Part shown: positions 1 through 8,302 of the stretch, one piece after another
Layout: the number at the start of each line of letters is the position of its first letter
Position numbering within the stretch: the first letter of the stretch is position 1
Assembly: GCF_004104375.1 (NCBI RefSeq)
Contig: NZ_QOVM01000005.1
Coordinates: 1 to 64,000 of the forward strand
Direction: 5' to 3'
DNA length: 64,000 nt
Origin: Leeuwenhoekiella aequorea
GTDB taxonomy: Bacteria; Bacteroidota; Bacteroidia; Flavobacteriales; Flavobacteriaceae
Notes under the pieces: model-generated
The model's database searches: none
Told to the model about the DNA's origin: nothing
What the model saw: only the letters and a program-made list of their open reading frames with translations
Made by a program: the position numbers and the translations under genes

Positions 1-1707
1 ACAGCCAGTGGCGTTGCTACTGCAGTAAGTTGTAATGGAGGCAGCGACGCATCAATTGATTTAGCTGTTGTTGGCGGAACTGCATCTTATACTTATCTAT
101 GGAGTAACGGTGCTACCACCGAAGATCTATCAGGTCTAACGGCCGGTACTTATGATGTTACGGTAACCGATGCCAATGGTTGTACAGCAACTGCTTCGTT
201 TGTCATTGAGGTTATAGATAGCTCTTCTCCTTTGGCATTAACCAGGGACATCTCAGTAAATCTTGATGCAAATGGTTCGGCTTTAATCACAGCAGGTGAT
301 ATTGACAATGGTTCGTATGATAACTGTAGTATAGCTTCACTTGAAATTGATCAAACAGAATTTTCTTGTTCTACTTTGGGAGAAAATACGGTAACACTAA
401 CAGTAACGGATACGAATGGTAATGTAAGCACAGCTACTGCAGTTGTAACCGTAACTGGTTGTGCACAGCAGGGGATTACTTTTGAGGATGAATCTTTTAC
501 TTACGATGGGACGGTTCATGCTCTTGCAGTAAATAACCTGCCTACAGATGCAACGGTACGTTATACCAATAATGAGAAAATAGACGCTGGTGTCTATACT
601 GTGGAGGCTGTGGTAACCAGACCCTACTATCTTGACTTAATACTAACGGCTAGCCTTAGCATTCAACAAGCTTCACAAATCATCAGTTTTGATGAACTTC
701 CTATGGTAAGCCTTGAAACGGATCCTGATTTTCAGCTTCAAGTTACGGCTTCATCCGGGTTACCGGTAAGTTATAGCTACACGTATAGTTCAACTGTACC
801 GGCAGCAATGGTTAGTGAATCTGGTTTTGTAAGCCTGGTACAATCGGGTACCATTACCATAACTGCTACTCAGGCCGGCAATGAAAACTACCAGCCCGCA
901 ACTCCCGTATCTCAGGAGTTTATTGTAACCAGTGCAGATGCATCCATCACACGCCTGACTATTGGAGACTCTGAATACCTCAATCCCGATGCAATAATTA
1001 CCTATGTCATTGATTGTGGTGAAGACGTGCAGACGCTCTACGTCACTTACGAGACGGAGGCCAATGCAACCGGCAATATGCCGAAGACCTTCAGTGTACC
1101 GGTACCTCAGCCGGGTATCTACCGCACCACGCTGGTAGTTTCCTCGCAAGATGGGATGGTGAGCAGAACTTATACCATCGAGATTCACAAACGTTTCTTA
1201 TTTGGAGAGATCGTGGTGCAAAAGTTCAACAATACCCTGGTGGTCAATAACAATTCGCAGACTAATGGCGGCTATCGCTTTACCGGCTACCAATGGTATA
1301 AAAACGGAAGACTAATAGGCAACGAGCAGTATTTTTCAGAAGGAGATTTATCAACAGATATGCTTGATCCGTTTGCGAGCTACCGCGTGGAGCTAATCAC
1401 TGCAGGAGGGGATGTGCTGAGCACCTGTGCTTTTAACATTGAATTGCAGGCTAGTGGCAAGATACACCTGGCCCCAAACCCGGTACGGGCCACTTCCTCG
1501 GCAACCTTGTTTGCTGAATTTGATAGGGAAGAGCTTAAAGATATGAAAATATCCATCCATAGCCTTCAGGGCACCCTTGTTGACACTTTTTACACCAGTG
1601 GCTCTAGCACAACTGTGCAGATGCCAGCGGGTATTCAAGCAGGAGTTTACGTATTGGTCTGTGAGACCAAGAAACAAACCCAAACCATTCAATTTATTGT
1701 TAACTAA
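1..1707 (+). CDS. C-terminal part of a SprB-repeat, T9SS-secreted adhesin-like protein (5' end outside window)
   Basis: The frame is open from base 1, so the protein starts upstream; the first in-frame start-like codon inside (TTG at 232) is not the real start. The first ~70 residues form a SprB-type repeat ([16 protein letters not shown], then [13 protein letters not shown]). An HYR/Ig-like module ([16 protein letters not shown]) follows, then an MBG-like module ([10 protein letters not shown] ... YTVEAVV), then a bacterial Ig-like stretch. The last ~75 residues are a type A T9SS sorting domain, starting [11 protein letters not shown] and ending QTIQFIVN. Known for such proteins: export across the outer membrane by T9SS, removal of the C-terminal domain and attachment to the surface, as for SprB in gliding flavobacteria. 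Ligand unknown. G+C is clearly above the rest of the window. The gene 44 bp downstream encodes an outer-membrane barrel, a common partner. Confidence 0.85.
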   Translation, partial: TASGVATAVSCNGGSDASIDLAVVGGTASYTYLWSNGATTEDLSGLTAGTYDVTVTDANGCTATASFVIEVIDSSSPLALTRDISVNLDANGSALITAGDIDNGSYDNCSIASLEIDQTEFSCSTLGENTVTLTVTDTNGNVSTATAVVTVTGCAQQGITFEDESFTYDGTVHALAVNNLPTDATVRYTNNEKIDAGVYTVEAVVTRPYYLDLILTASLSIQQASQIISFDELPMVSLETDPDFQLQVTASSGLPVSYSYTYSSTVPAAMVSESGFVSLVQSGTITITATQAGNENYQPATPVSQEFIVTSADASITRLTIGDSEYLNPDAIITYVIDCGEDVQTLYVTYETEANATGNMPKTFSVPVPQPGIYRTTLVVSSQDGMVSRTYTIEIHKRFLFGEIVVQKFNNTLVVNNNSQTNGGYRFTGYQWYKNGRLIGNEQYFSEGDLSTDMLDPFASYRVELITAGGDVLSTCAFNIELQASGKIHLAPNPVRATSSATLFAEFDREELKDMKISIHSLQGTLVDTFYTSGSSTTVQMPAGIQAGVYVLVCETKKQTQTIQFIVN

Positions 1708-1751
1708 ATCAACCTCTACAGATGAAGTTTTTCATAACTAGAATTATACAA

Positions 1752-2591
1752 ATGAATAGATTAAAAGGAGTACTCTTTGTTTTAGGACTGGGATCCCTTC
1801 CGTTGCAGGGGCAGCAAAACAATGAGGTGCTGGTAAACATAAACGGGCCTGTTTCCATATTGGAATATGAAGGGGTAGATAACAGCGCAGCGCTGGATGA
1901 TGGGATTGGTTTTGGCTTGGAATACGGGTATTACCTTTCACCGAAATGGAGTTTAAGGACTGGCTTTGCATTGCAAACCTATCGAGGTAATGCAAAGCTT
2001 GATAGAATCAACGCGGCTTATGTAACTCAGGATTCAGAAGCGGAAGTTTTTGAGTTCCGCTACCAGTTTACTAATTATCGGGAAACCCAGAAGGCGAGAT
2101 ACATTCAAATCCCGATTTTGGGGCAATACGAGACTTCCGGTACCAATCGGTTTTTTGTTTTGGCAGGGGTAAAGTTAGGTATTGTTGTTGACAGCCAATA
2201 CAAATCAAGAGCTACAGGTCTGACTACTTCGGGTTATTATGAGCAATACGATGTTTTGCTAGAGGCGCCACGTTTTGCTGGGTTTGGAGACTTTGGCAGC
2301 TACAGTTGGGAAGCAGACGAGCTTGATCTTAAAACCAATGTGATTCTGAGTTTAGAAACCGGGCTGAAATTACCGATCAGCACGGGGAGTCTGGTGTATT
2401 TAAGCGTGTATGTAGATTACGGACTCACCAATGTATTTGAAGATACCAAATCAAACCGCTTGCTGGAGTACAAAGCGGAGCCTGAAGTAAATTTTACAGG
2501 CAATAGTGTGCTGACCACTCAGGTCGGAAATGTAGACGAGATTAAAACTCTTTCCCTTGGGTTTAAACTCAAATACGGTTTTTCCTTCTAA
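1752..2591 (+). CDS. Outer-membrane beta-barrel protein
   Basis: 279 residues from the chosen start. The N-terminus (MNRLKGVLFVLGLGSLPLQG followed by Q) is a good signal peptide; an in-frame ATG 30 bp earlier (1722) would put ten residues before it and is less likely. The remainder alternates hydrophobic and polar residues (GFGLEYGYYLSPKWSLRTG, RYIQIPILGQYE, FFVLAGVKLGIVVD, LSLGFKLKYGFSF) and ends in an aromatic residue, as outer-membrane barrels assembled by the BAM complex do. It resembles PorT/OmpA-like barrels of Bacteroidota, not the PorP/SprF family. It directly follows the T9SS adhesin and shares its higher G+C, so joint expression is likely. A strong hairpin terminator follows. Specific function unknown. 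Confidence 0.75.
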   Translation: MNRLKGVLFVLGLGSLPLQGQQNNEVLVNINGPVSILEYEGVDNSAALDDGIGFGLEYGYYLSPKWSLRTGFALQTYRGNAKLDRINAAYVTQDSEAEVFEFRYQFTNYRETQKARYIQIPILGQYETSGTNRFFVLAGVKLGIVVDSQYKSRATGLTTSGYYEQYDVLLEAPRFAGFGDFGSYSWEADELDLKTNVILSLETGLKLPISTGSLVYLSVYVDYGLTNVFEDTKSNRLLEYKAEPEVNFTGNSVLTTQVGNVDEIKTLSLGFKLKYGFSF

Positions 2592-2614
2592 TTAAGCAAT
2601 ACTATTAATTAATC

Positions 2615-2644
2615 AAAAGCCTTCTTAAAAACGAGGAGGCTTTT
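2615..2644 (+). terminator. Rho-independent terminator of the adhesin-barrel unit
   Basis: AAAAGCC pairs with GGCTTTT and the stem continues through four more pairs (one G-U) to a short A-rich loop, then runs into a T-rich tail. It lies 24 bp after the barrel stop codon. Confidence 0.8.
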
Positions 2645-2784
2645 AATTATGAAAATAATTTATTATTTATATTTTTATTTGAAAAGGAAACTGTCGATTA
2701 TACTCTTAAATGGTGATAGGAATGTTCAATTCACTCACTCAATTTCTCTTCATTTAGCAAAAGACTCCTCCCGAAATTTCGAGA

Positions 2785-2983
2785 TTGGAAATCCATTAAA
2801 AGAACGGCGTGGGATCCTCTTAAGATTACTCAATCACATATCGCTGATCTGGCATATGTAAGCGTGAACACGTTGTACAAAACTGAGCGAGATTAAGCGA
2901 ATCCAAATTTAGATTCTTTAGAAAAATACATTGATATACTTGGTTTAGAGCTTAATCTTAAACTCAAACAAATTAAGTTATGA
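2785..2983 (+). pseudogene. Decayed HipB-like XRE antitoxin
   Basis: Reading across two frames recovers an XRE/HipB-type helix-turn-helix protein: IGNPLKERRGIL, then after a +1 shift near 2820 KITQSHIADLAYVSVNTLY, KTERD, an in-frame TAA at about 2892, then ANPNLDSLEKYIDILGLELN and LKLKQIKL. Order and spacing match antitoxins of the form KERR-TQ-LA-VS-TLYKIE-G-NP-LE-LLGLEL. The final TGA overlaps the ATG of the next fragment by four bases, the usual antitoxin-toxin arrangement. One frameshift plus one nonsense codon indicates a dead gene. The frame calls come from manual translation and alignment to the remembered family pattern. Confidence 0.75.
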
Positions 2984-3730
2984 GAATGTCAAGAGCTTTC
3001 TTTAAAATAGAAAAAGCTGAATTAATTGAACAAAGATCCAATCGAAGTTTTGAATTTATCTATTTAGAAAACTGGCTCAATACTAAGGATAAAATTGCAA
3101 TCAGTTTAATGCTGCCAAAATCGAAGCAGGTCTATCAATCTCTCTATTTATTCCCCTTCTTTAACAATGTGTTGCCTAAAGGTATTAATAAACACGGGAT
3201 CTGTAAAAAAATGTATAATGATAAGATGATTATTTTGGGTTGTTGCCCAACAATGCATTAGGGAACTCTTGCCGAAGGCTAAGACTCTTATAGCTGGAAC
3301 TGTCTAAAACGCATGTTTACTATTTGGAAAGCGACACTCATCACTCCTTACGATTCCCCAAATGGTAAATATGACGAAAATCAAATCTTTAGAATTAATC
3401 AAAAGCGTATTTCCATATCGGGTGTTCATGAGAAGTTTTCAGTTCTTTTAAAAAAGAATAAGTTGCGACTTATTAAAGAAGGGGAGCAGGGAAATTATAT
3501 TTTAATGCCATTCCCAATGCTGCTAAACGCAGTGATCAAATGCCGGCTAACGAACACCTCAAGATGTAAATAGCACAGCAGGTGTATCAAATTGAAACTG
3601 CAGAGAACGCTTTGATATTTTTAAAAACGGGGGAGCAGGCCTATTATTGAAATTTCTTTTATCAATGAACTGCCCAAATGTACTACCTACAAGCCTATTA
3701 AATGCGATTTAAGCGTTTGAGCCCGGAACG
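2980..3730 (+). pseudogene. Decayed HipA/HipBST-like toxin (short N-subdomain plus kinase fragment)
   Basis: The first part (2980-3261) matches the HipA N-terminal subdomain: SLMLPKSKQVYQSLYLFPFF then NNVLPKG. A frame change near 3225 would restore DDYFGLL, the family's next motif. The second part (3313-3573) carries the kinase N-lobe pattern KRISISGVHEKFSVLL and GNYILMPFP, equivalent to ISGVQPKLS and YILKP. After another shift MPANEHLKM reads into a TAA, then IAQQVYQIETAENALIF and a TGA. The rest of the kinase, including the catalytic loop, is absent. Intact relatives phosphorylate a translation target such as glutamyl- or tryptophanyl-tRNA synthetase. Several frameshifts, stops and missing catalytic residues make this an inactive relic; it sits next to the boundary of the mobile element. 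Confidence 0.75.
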
Positions 3731-3810
3731 TTAGATACAGTTAACTCCGTAACGTGAGAAAACCCTTAAAAAATTAACTCTTCGATTTAAACCCCAAACC
3801 TTTCCCATCA

Positions 3811-3863
3811 TTTTTTCTTTCGAAAAGGCCTTCACTAAAGACAGGTTTTTTTGAAAGAAAAAA
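3811..3863 (-). terminator. Imperfect inverted repeat, probable terminator of the mob operon
   Basis: TTTTTTCTTTC (from 3811) is complementary to GAAAGAAAAAA (ending 3863), with a partly paired interior. On the minus strand it follows the last mob-operon gene by 18 bp and ends in T-runs. It could also mark the left end of the mobile element; no copy of the tRNA-Asp 3' end is visible here. Confidence 0.5.
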
Positions 3864-3880
3864 TTAATTCTATTTTTGAA

Positions 3881-4201
3881 TCAGTGCAGCAAGAGGTAAG
3901 CTATAGCAAATGCTAGTGAAAGAAAAAGAATTAGAATTAGAACTAGTACAATAAGCCAATTGGGAATCGTCCGGGAATGCTTAATAATTTTCAATATTTC
4001 TTCTCGGTTTTCCTGTTGAGCAGTTTGATCAACTTCCAGTTTTCTAAAATGATCCGCAATCAGCTTTTCTATCTGGGTGCTATCTGCTTTTATTGACGTA
4101 TCCTTTAGGCTTTTTTCAATCTTTTCTAGACGGTTGACTTCTTCCTTAAAGCTGTGTAGCTCTTCCACGAGCAGTTCTGATAGGATTTCTAATTTAGTCA
4201 T
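3881..4201 (-). CDS. Small coiled-coil membrane protein of the mobilization operon
   Basis: 106 residues. Residues ~5-75 are rich in Glu/Lys/Leu with heptad-like spacing (EELHSFKEEVNRLEKIEKSL), suggesting a coiled coil. The C-terminus is one strong membrane segment (WLIVLVLILILFLSLAFAIA), so it is probably a tail-anchored inner-membrane protein. The ATG overlaps the relaxase stop by four bases, so translation is coupled. Small proteins of this shape often end mob operons of Bacteroidota elements, but I do not recognise a characterised family. A role in presenting the relaxosome to a helper conjugation machine is only a guess. Confidence 0.7.
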   Translation of the reverse strand: MTKLEILSELLVEELHSFKEEVNRLEKIEKSLKDTSIKADSTQIEKLIADHFRKLEVDQTAQQENREEILKIIKHSRTIPNWLIVLVLILILFLSLAFAIAYLLLH

Positions 4202-5025
4202 ATTCCAATTCCTTTATTGATTACTAGTTTGATTACTCTTTTAGCAATTGCTTTAACCAGACTTGGTGCTATAGGAATACTTTTTCCACCAATTAGAACA
4301 TTTTTTTGACGAACTATTGATTTCAATAAATTGCTTGCTGACATCGATCGGTGCACTTCGCTTCCTTTCAAACTTTGCCCGTTATATTCAAATCGAAAAC
4401 CCTGAAGTCCTTTTGATTTATTAATAACCGGGATTACTGTAATCTGTTTTTCCTGCATTCGGTTGATGTATGTTTGTAAATCTTTAGCTCCTTCCTTGCC
4501 AATAGTTTGCTCGTGTGCCTTCTGTAGTTCACTTCGGATGCTCCCGAGCGCTAGATTCTTTTCATACTGAACATCTTTTACCGTTTGAATTCCCAGTTCC
4601 CTTGCAGTTCGCTCTGCTGCCAATTGACTTTGTTTGCCAATAAAACTATCCTTATACGCTTTTCCATTTAGATCAATACGATTAACATATAGATGCACGT
4701 GGGTATGCTCTTTATCGCGATGCACATACCCCACTGCCTGTTGGTCTTGTAATTTCATGTGTTGAATAAAGGTTTTAGTGAGTTTGCCTAAATCCTCATT
4801 ATTCATATTTGCTCCGTCTTTAACTGTTGGGCTTAGAATAAAACTCAAGGTATTGCGCTCACAGTTTTGATTCAGGTGTTGTACCGCTTCAAACTCTCTG
4901 GTGATTTCTTCTGCAGTATCTCCAATGATTAGGTAACTGTATACCAGCTCCGCTTCTTTATCTGGATTATTACCGTATCTCAAGGCTCCGAGTGTACTAG
5001 ATATGGAACTTCCTTTGCCTATCAT
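4198..5025 (-). CDS. Relaxase/mobilization nuclease (MobP-type)
   Basis: 275 residues. The three-histidine metal motif is clear: HRDKEHTHVHLYVNR, the HxDxxHxHxH...NR signature of MOBP/Bacteroides-type relaxases, which nick oriT and stay covalently bound to the 5' end. Candidate catalytic tyrosines near the N-terminus are in the LRYGN and VYSYLI segments. The C-terminal third (GFRFEYNGQSLKGSEVHRSM) is typical of the family; the protein is at the short end for relaxases and has no helicase or primase domain. It starts in a 4-bp overlap with the MobC gene and ends in a 4-bp overlap with the small membrane protein gene. With no type IV secretion genes nearby, the element would need a helper for transfer. 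Confidence 0.88.
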   Translation of the reverse strand: MIGKGSSISSTLGALRYGNNPDKEAELVYSYLIIGDTAEEITREFEAVQHLNQNCERNTLSFILSPTVKDGANMNNEDLGKLTKTFIQHMKLQDQQAVGYVHRDKEHTHVHLYVNRIDLNGKAYKDSFIGKQSQLAAERTARELGIQTVKDVQYEKNLALGSIRSELQKAHEQTIGKEGAKDLQTYINRMQEKQITVIPVINKSKGLQGFRFEYNGQSLKGSEVHRSMSASNLLKSIVRQKNVLIGGKSIPIAPSLVKAIAKRVIKLVINKGIGI

Positions 5026-5318
5026 GGGATGATGCTTTTAAGATGTTTCTTGATTTCTTCAGCCACCAGAACTACTTCCTCACTGAGCTTTGGATTCCCT
5101 TTTTTATACATATTTCCAATACGTTTAAAGTTGTTGTGATACTTCACCAGCATTTTATAGGTCTTGATATGATCTTCATTCATCCGCTCTATGATCTGTT
5201 GTTCCATTAGGCTATTTCGGCAAAAAGCACTAAGGCTTTTACCTGCAGCTTTTGCTTTTACCTGCAGCAGTTTTTTCTCATATACGCTGCATCTGAATTT
5301 GATAAGTGCTCGTTTCAT
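5022..5318 (-). CDS. MobC-like relaxosome accessory protein
   Basis: 98 residues, basic. The N-terminus (MKRALIKFRCSVYEKKLLQV then KAKAAGKSLSAFCRNSLMEQ) has the strand-helix-helix layout of ribbon-helix-helix MobC proteins, which bind oriT DNA and help the relaxase. The C-terminal half (YHNNFKRIGNMYKKGNP) contains the N-L/I-N-Q/RIG-type segment common in MobC. It lies immediately upstream of and overlaps the relaxase gene. The origin of transfer usually lies upstream of mobC, which here would be the 5319-5406 interval, although no confident nic site can be named. Confidence 0.8.
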   Translation of the reverse strand: MKRALIKFRCSVYEKKLLQVKAKAAGKSLSAFCRNSLMEQQIIERMNEDHIKTYKMLVKYHNNFKRIGNMYKKGNPKLSEEVVLVAEEIKKHLKSIIP

Positions 5319-5406
5319 CGTTTGTATTTTTTCTTTGCAACCATCGGGAGCAAAGCAAGATTGTGGCCACAGCTACACATCTTGCCCTGCTCTCCAGAAA
5401 TCAGTT

Positions 5407-6261
5407 TTATTTCCTTTTCATCAGCCAGACATTCAGGTCTTTTTCAGCAGAATAGAACTCAGATTTATCAATGCATTTTGGCGTTGAATTCAAGAAGAAA
5501 GCTGTGGTTTTTCTTCCGGCCTCATCCCGATCCAAATAGAGCTCTATCGTTTTATAATTATCTAAAATGGGAAGTGCTTTGTCTGCAAAAGCAATGGAGT
5601 TTAAAATCAAAAAGTCAGCTTCTCGTTTTAAATTTGGATAGATTGTTATCAGTGATAATAGATCAAACATTCCTTCCAGAACCATCAAATTCTGGGATTC
5701 ATTTTTGATCCAAGTCAGATCTTTTGGTGAGCTTGAAGATTTGAAATATTTGTTTCTAAGTTCCCATCCTTCAGAATTGTTTTTGAGTCCAATGGAAAAA
5801 CAATATTTATTACCAATAGTATAATGAACCTCCCTGCAAAAGGTATTAGCTATAGTCAGGCTGATTTTTCGTTTAGTCAAATACTGTAATAAAGCTGGAT
5901 GTTGAATGAATTTTACATCTTTGATTTCAATTCCAGATTCCTTTAAATTAGAACGTTGCTGTTTTGAAAGATCGTAATTCACTGTTTTAAGTTGAGCTAA
6001 AATTTCTAGAGCCTGACTCACCGATACTTTTGAAAGCTCACAAATGAGATCTATGATGTTCCCGCCAATCCCCAATCCGTGATCGTACCAGAAGTTTAGT
6101 TTTTTGGAAACTTTAAAGGATGCTTGGGTTTCTGACCGCAGGGGACTTAGAAACCAAGCTTCCTTTTCCGAATTGCGAGTGGGAAGGTGTCCTAAAAATT
6201 CCAGCGCCTTTTCGATGGGAATTTTTCGGGCATTTTCACACGATAGTTTTTCTTTTTTCAT
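5407..6261 (-). CDS. Toprim-domain primase of the mobile element
   Basis: 284 residues from the ATG at 6261; an upstream TTG (6285) is less likely. The N-terminal region (AWFLSPLRSETQASFKV, then FWYDHGLGIGGNIIDLIC) matches the CHC2-like DNA-binding fold of DnaG-type primases, but the zinc-binding cysteines are not evident. The C-terminal half holds the Toprim core: LMVLEGMFDLLSL with the catalytic Glu, then IELYLDRDEAGRKT with the Asp-x-Asp pair. Such primases make RNA primers for replication of excised or newly transferred single-stranded elements. It follows the VirE-type ATPase gene across a 250-bp repeat-rich gap and precedes the mob genes. Confidence 0.82.
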   Translation of the reverse strand: MKKEKLSCENARKIPIEKALEFLGHLPTRNSEKEAWFLSPLRSETQASFKVSKKLNFWYDHGLGIGGNIIDLICELSKVSVSQALEILAQLKTVNYDLSKQQRSNLKESGIEIKDVKFIQHPALLQYLTKRKISLTIANTFCREVHYTIGNKYCFSIGLKNNSEGWELRNKYFKSSSSPKDLTWIKNESQNLMVLEGMFDLLSLITIYPNLKREADFLILNSIAFADKALPILDNYKTIELYLDRDEAGRKTTAFFLNSTPKCIDKSEFYSAEKDLNVWLMKRK

Positions 6262-6288
6262 TTGTAAATAGTTTAAAAATCCCAAAAC

Positions 6289-6479
6289 ATCCTACCATCT
6301 TACCCATCCCAGTAAACACGGGGCTTAATGATATGGGTAAGTCCTTTTTTCATCCTACCCATCCTACCACACATTTGGGGTAAGATGGGTAGGATTGTGG
6401 TAAGATGACTTCTTAAGATCCTACCACAAATGAGCCTACTGTTTATAGGGTCTTAGAAGATTTGTGGTAGAATGGTAAG
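6289..6479. repeat. Cluster of CCTACC-type direct and inverted repeats (candidate replication origin)
   Basis: The gap between the ATPase and primase genes contains at least seven copies of a CCTACC(A/C)-like motif: forward at 6291, 6354, 6363 and 6420; reverse at 6387-6393, 6397-6404 and 6464-6470. Longer arms also pair: CCTACCACAAAT at 6420-6431 faces ATTTGTGGTAG at 6460-6470. Iteron-like clusters beside a primase and an AAA ATPase are typical of origins of excised mobile elements. The repeats are visible; the role is inferred. Confidence 0.55.
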
Positions 6480-6515
6480 AGGATTTATTCTTTTTTCTTT
6501 CATCAGCCTAGTTCA

Positions 6516-7565
6516 TCAGCCTAGTTCGTAAGGCGATTCTATAAACTTCCGCTTTGCTAAGTACCCGTAAATCCTGCGTTTCGTGTGTTTGATCTTCTGA
6601 AAACCAAAGCCTGAAAGGGCACGTCCCAGATTGATCTGACTAATGCGTATATTCAGACAATTCAGGCTCACCATAATGTCTGTGGCCGTTACAAAATCTT
6701 TTTCGTGGGTAGACTTTTCATAGTACTTGGCAATAAGTTCCTGCTCGGTGGTCATTTTGGTATACCGCTGGTTGCGCTCCTCATTTTCATTAACATCTTT
6801 TACGGTGAGCTCCGAATTGAAATTGGGATCTTTATAGGCTAAGTGATAAGCCTGACTCCAGACCTCTCGAATAGCTACTTCTTTCTTATAATCAAAATCG
6901 ATTGCTCCCATCAGTTCAAAACACAACCAACGCACAGAACCTGTTTCATCATTTAAAAAGGAAGACATATTGGTCGAACCCATAAAGGAGCAAATTCTGG
7001 GTAGTATGGTATTCTTGCGGTCATAGGGCAAACGCTCGTTGATAAAGGTCTTTGAGAAAAAAGCTTTAAGCGCATTCACATCATTCTTCGAAAGTACAGC
7101 CAGCTCATCGAGATTATAAAGAAAATTTCGGCACAATTGAATACGCGCATCTTTATCGCTATTGATGTCTTCGGCCATATATTCGGCTAATTCCGGTGGG
7201 CAGAGATATCGGCACCAGGTTGATTTACCTGAGCTTTGGCCGCTATGACTGATAATTAGAGCCTGCTTATTGAAATACGCAGGCTCCAAGGCACATTTGA
7301 TAGCTCTAACCAGCCATTTCTTGAAATGATAAACGAATACTTCGTGTTCATAAAGCGGCACAAATGAAGCGAGCTTCTCGATGTGATCTTTGCCATCCCA
7401 AGCCTCCAGAGATTCAAAATATTCTTTTATCGGATTATAGGAATCAATCAGCTCCGATTTGATCAGAATTTCCAATTTAGAAGTACTGATATCTATCCCG
7501 GCTTTGGTTAGTTCAATGATTAGTGAATTTAGATTTAGATAGCTCCATTGCTTTTTCTGTTTCAA
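6516..7565 (-). CDS. VirE/VapE-type P-loop ATPase of the mobile element (5' end disturbed)
   Basis: 349 residues from a TTG at 7565. It has a Walker A motif SGQSSGKSTW and a Walker B-like NFLYNLDEL, followed by FMGSTNMSSFLNDETGSVRW, the hallmark of the VirE/VapE family of helicase-like ATPases in Bacteroidota elements. The homology begins upstream of the TTG: the same frame reads EYLFEKYDILYNEISHDFQ and is open up to about 7691. The best upstream ATG (7693-7695, 16 bp after the excisionase stop) is out of frame and meets TAG after eight codons; one extra A near 7683 would join it to the open frame. So the gene either carries a 5' frameshift or starts at a rare codon. It probably unwinds DNA together with the neighbouring primase. 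Confidence 0.78.
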   Translation of the reverse strand: MKQKKQWSYLNLNSLIIELTKAGIDISTSKLEILIKSELIDSYNPIKEYFESLEAWDGKDHIEKLASFVPLYEHEVFVYHFKKWLVRAIKCALEPAYFNKQALIISHSGQSSGKSTWCRYLCPPELAEYMAEDINSDKDARIQLCRNFLYNLDELAVLSKNDVNALKAFFSKTFINERLPYDRKNTILPRICSFMGSTNMSSFLNDETGSVRWLCFELMGAIDFDYKKEVAIREVWSQAYHLAYKDPNFNSELTVKDVNENEERNQRYTKMTTEQELIAKYYEKSTHEKDFVTATDIMVSLNCLNIRISQINLGRALSGFGFQKIKHTKRRIYGYLAKRKFIESPYELG

Positions 7566-7710
7566 AGAGATTTGAAAATCGTGCGAGATTTCATTGTAAA
7601 GAATGTCGTACTTCTCAAAAAGGTACTCAATGGTGTAATCGTAAACCGTCTTTTTCTTAGGATCTGCTACTTGATAGAGTTTGTGATTTTCATAGCTATG
7701 GTTTATAGGT

Positions 7711-7998
7711 CTATGAATTTCTTTCCTCTTTTGATTTATGCGCAGCAGACTCCTTAAAATCTGAATCTGAGAACTTCTTGTTCTGCATTAACCAGTGTTC
7801 AAGCTCTTCCCGTTCAAAGTAAATAAGCTTTCCACTCGGTTTACTGTGGGGAATCATTCCTGTTGAAGTTAATTTGTAAAGATAGCTACGGGATATACCT
7901 GTATAATCACAAGCTTCTTCAAGAGTAAGTACCTTCTTATTGGCTAATAAAAGCGATTCAATTCGCTCAAGCCTTTCGTCTAATTTAATTGTGTTCAT
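7711..7998 (-). CDS. Excisionase-like helix-turn-helix protein
   Basis: 95 residues. The central section (VLTLEEACDYTGISRSYLYK then LTSTGMIPHSKPSGKLIYFE, REELEHWL) is a textbook HTH_17/excisionase domain, a winged helix of the MerR-like type with the usual SGKLIYF wing. Such proteins direct the integrase toward excision and may regulate downstream genes. A predicted N-terminal helix (LDERLERIESLLLANK) precedes it; the tail is charged and likely disordered. A perfect 16-bp palindrome lies 27 bp upstream of its ATG. It precedes the ATPase gene with a very short gap, so both are probably one transcript. Confidence 0.8.
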   Translation of the reverse strand: MNTIKLDERLERIESLLLANKKVLTLEEACDYTGISRSYLYKLTSTGMIPHSKPSGKLIYFEREELEHWLMQNKKFSDSDFKESAAHKSKEERNS

Positions 7999-8302
7999 CG
8001 TATTCGATTTGAAAGTGAATAGTGAACAAAGCGCTTTGTTTGTTTTATTAGAATTCCTGAAATAAAAGTAGAAATAGGAATAGAGGAATAGGAGATTTTT
8101 AATAAATAGTTATTCACAAATAACTGAAAACCAATAATTTGTAATGAAATACGTTTAAATGGTTTCAGAATTTATTGAATTGAATTTGTGGATCATTCAA
8201 GTAACTCTAATTAACATCAGATAAAATTGGCGAAATAGGTCAAAACTTGAGTTATTAACACGTTGAGTGATATCTGTTTTCATATTTAAGGCTAAAAAAC
8301 AC
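7999..8302. other. Intergenic control region between excisionase and integrase
   Basis: About 300 A+T-rich bases with no supportable ORF. The only clear structure is the palindrome at 8025-8040 near the excisionase start. The purine-rich stretch 8064-8095 contains short GGAATAG repeats. No terminator hairpin for the integrase gene is obvious here. Confidence 0.5.
8025..8040. promoter_or_regulatory. Perfect palindrome upstream of the excisionase gene (candidate operator)
   Basis: AACAAAGCGCTTTGTT is perfectly self-complementary and lies 27 bp before the excisionase ATG, where a repressor or the excisionase itself could control the operon. No experimental support; the symmetry is the evidence. 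Confidence 0.45.

Noticed and set aside
790-1692. Minus-strand ORFs under the adhesin
   Set aside because: Opposite-strand shadows of the T9SS adhesin; no recognisable domains.
2649-2861. Plus-strand ORF as an independent small protein
   Set aside because: Its sequence overlaps the HipB-like homology, which continues in another frame; the ORF is a by-product of the frameshift.
3660-3880. Duplicate of the tRNA-Asp 3' end as left att site
   Set aside because: No run matching the tRNA T-arm/acceptor sequence was found here, so the element's left boundary remains open.
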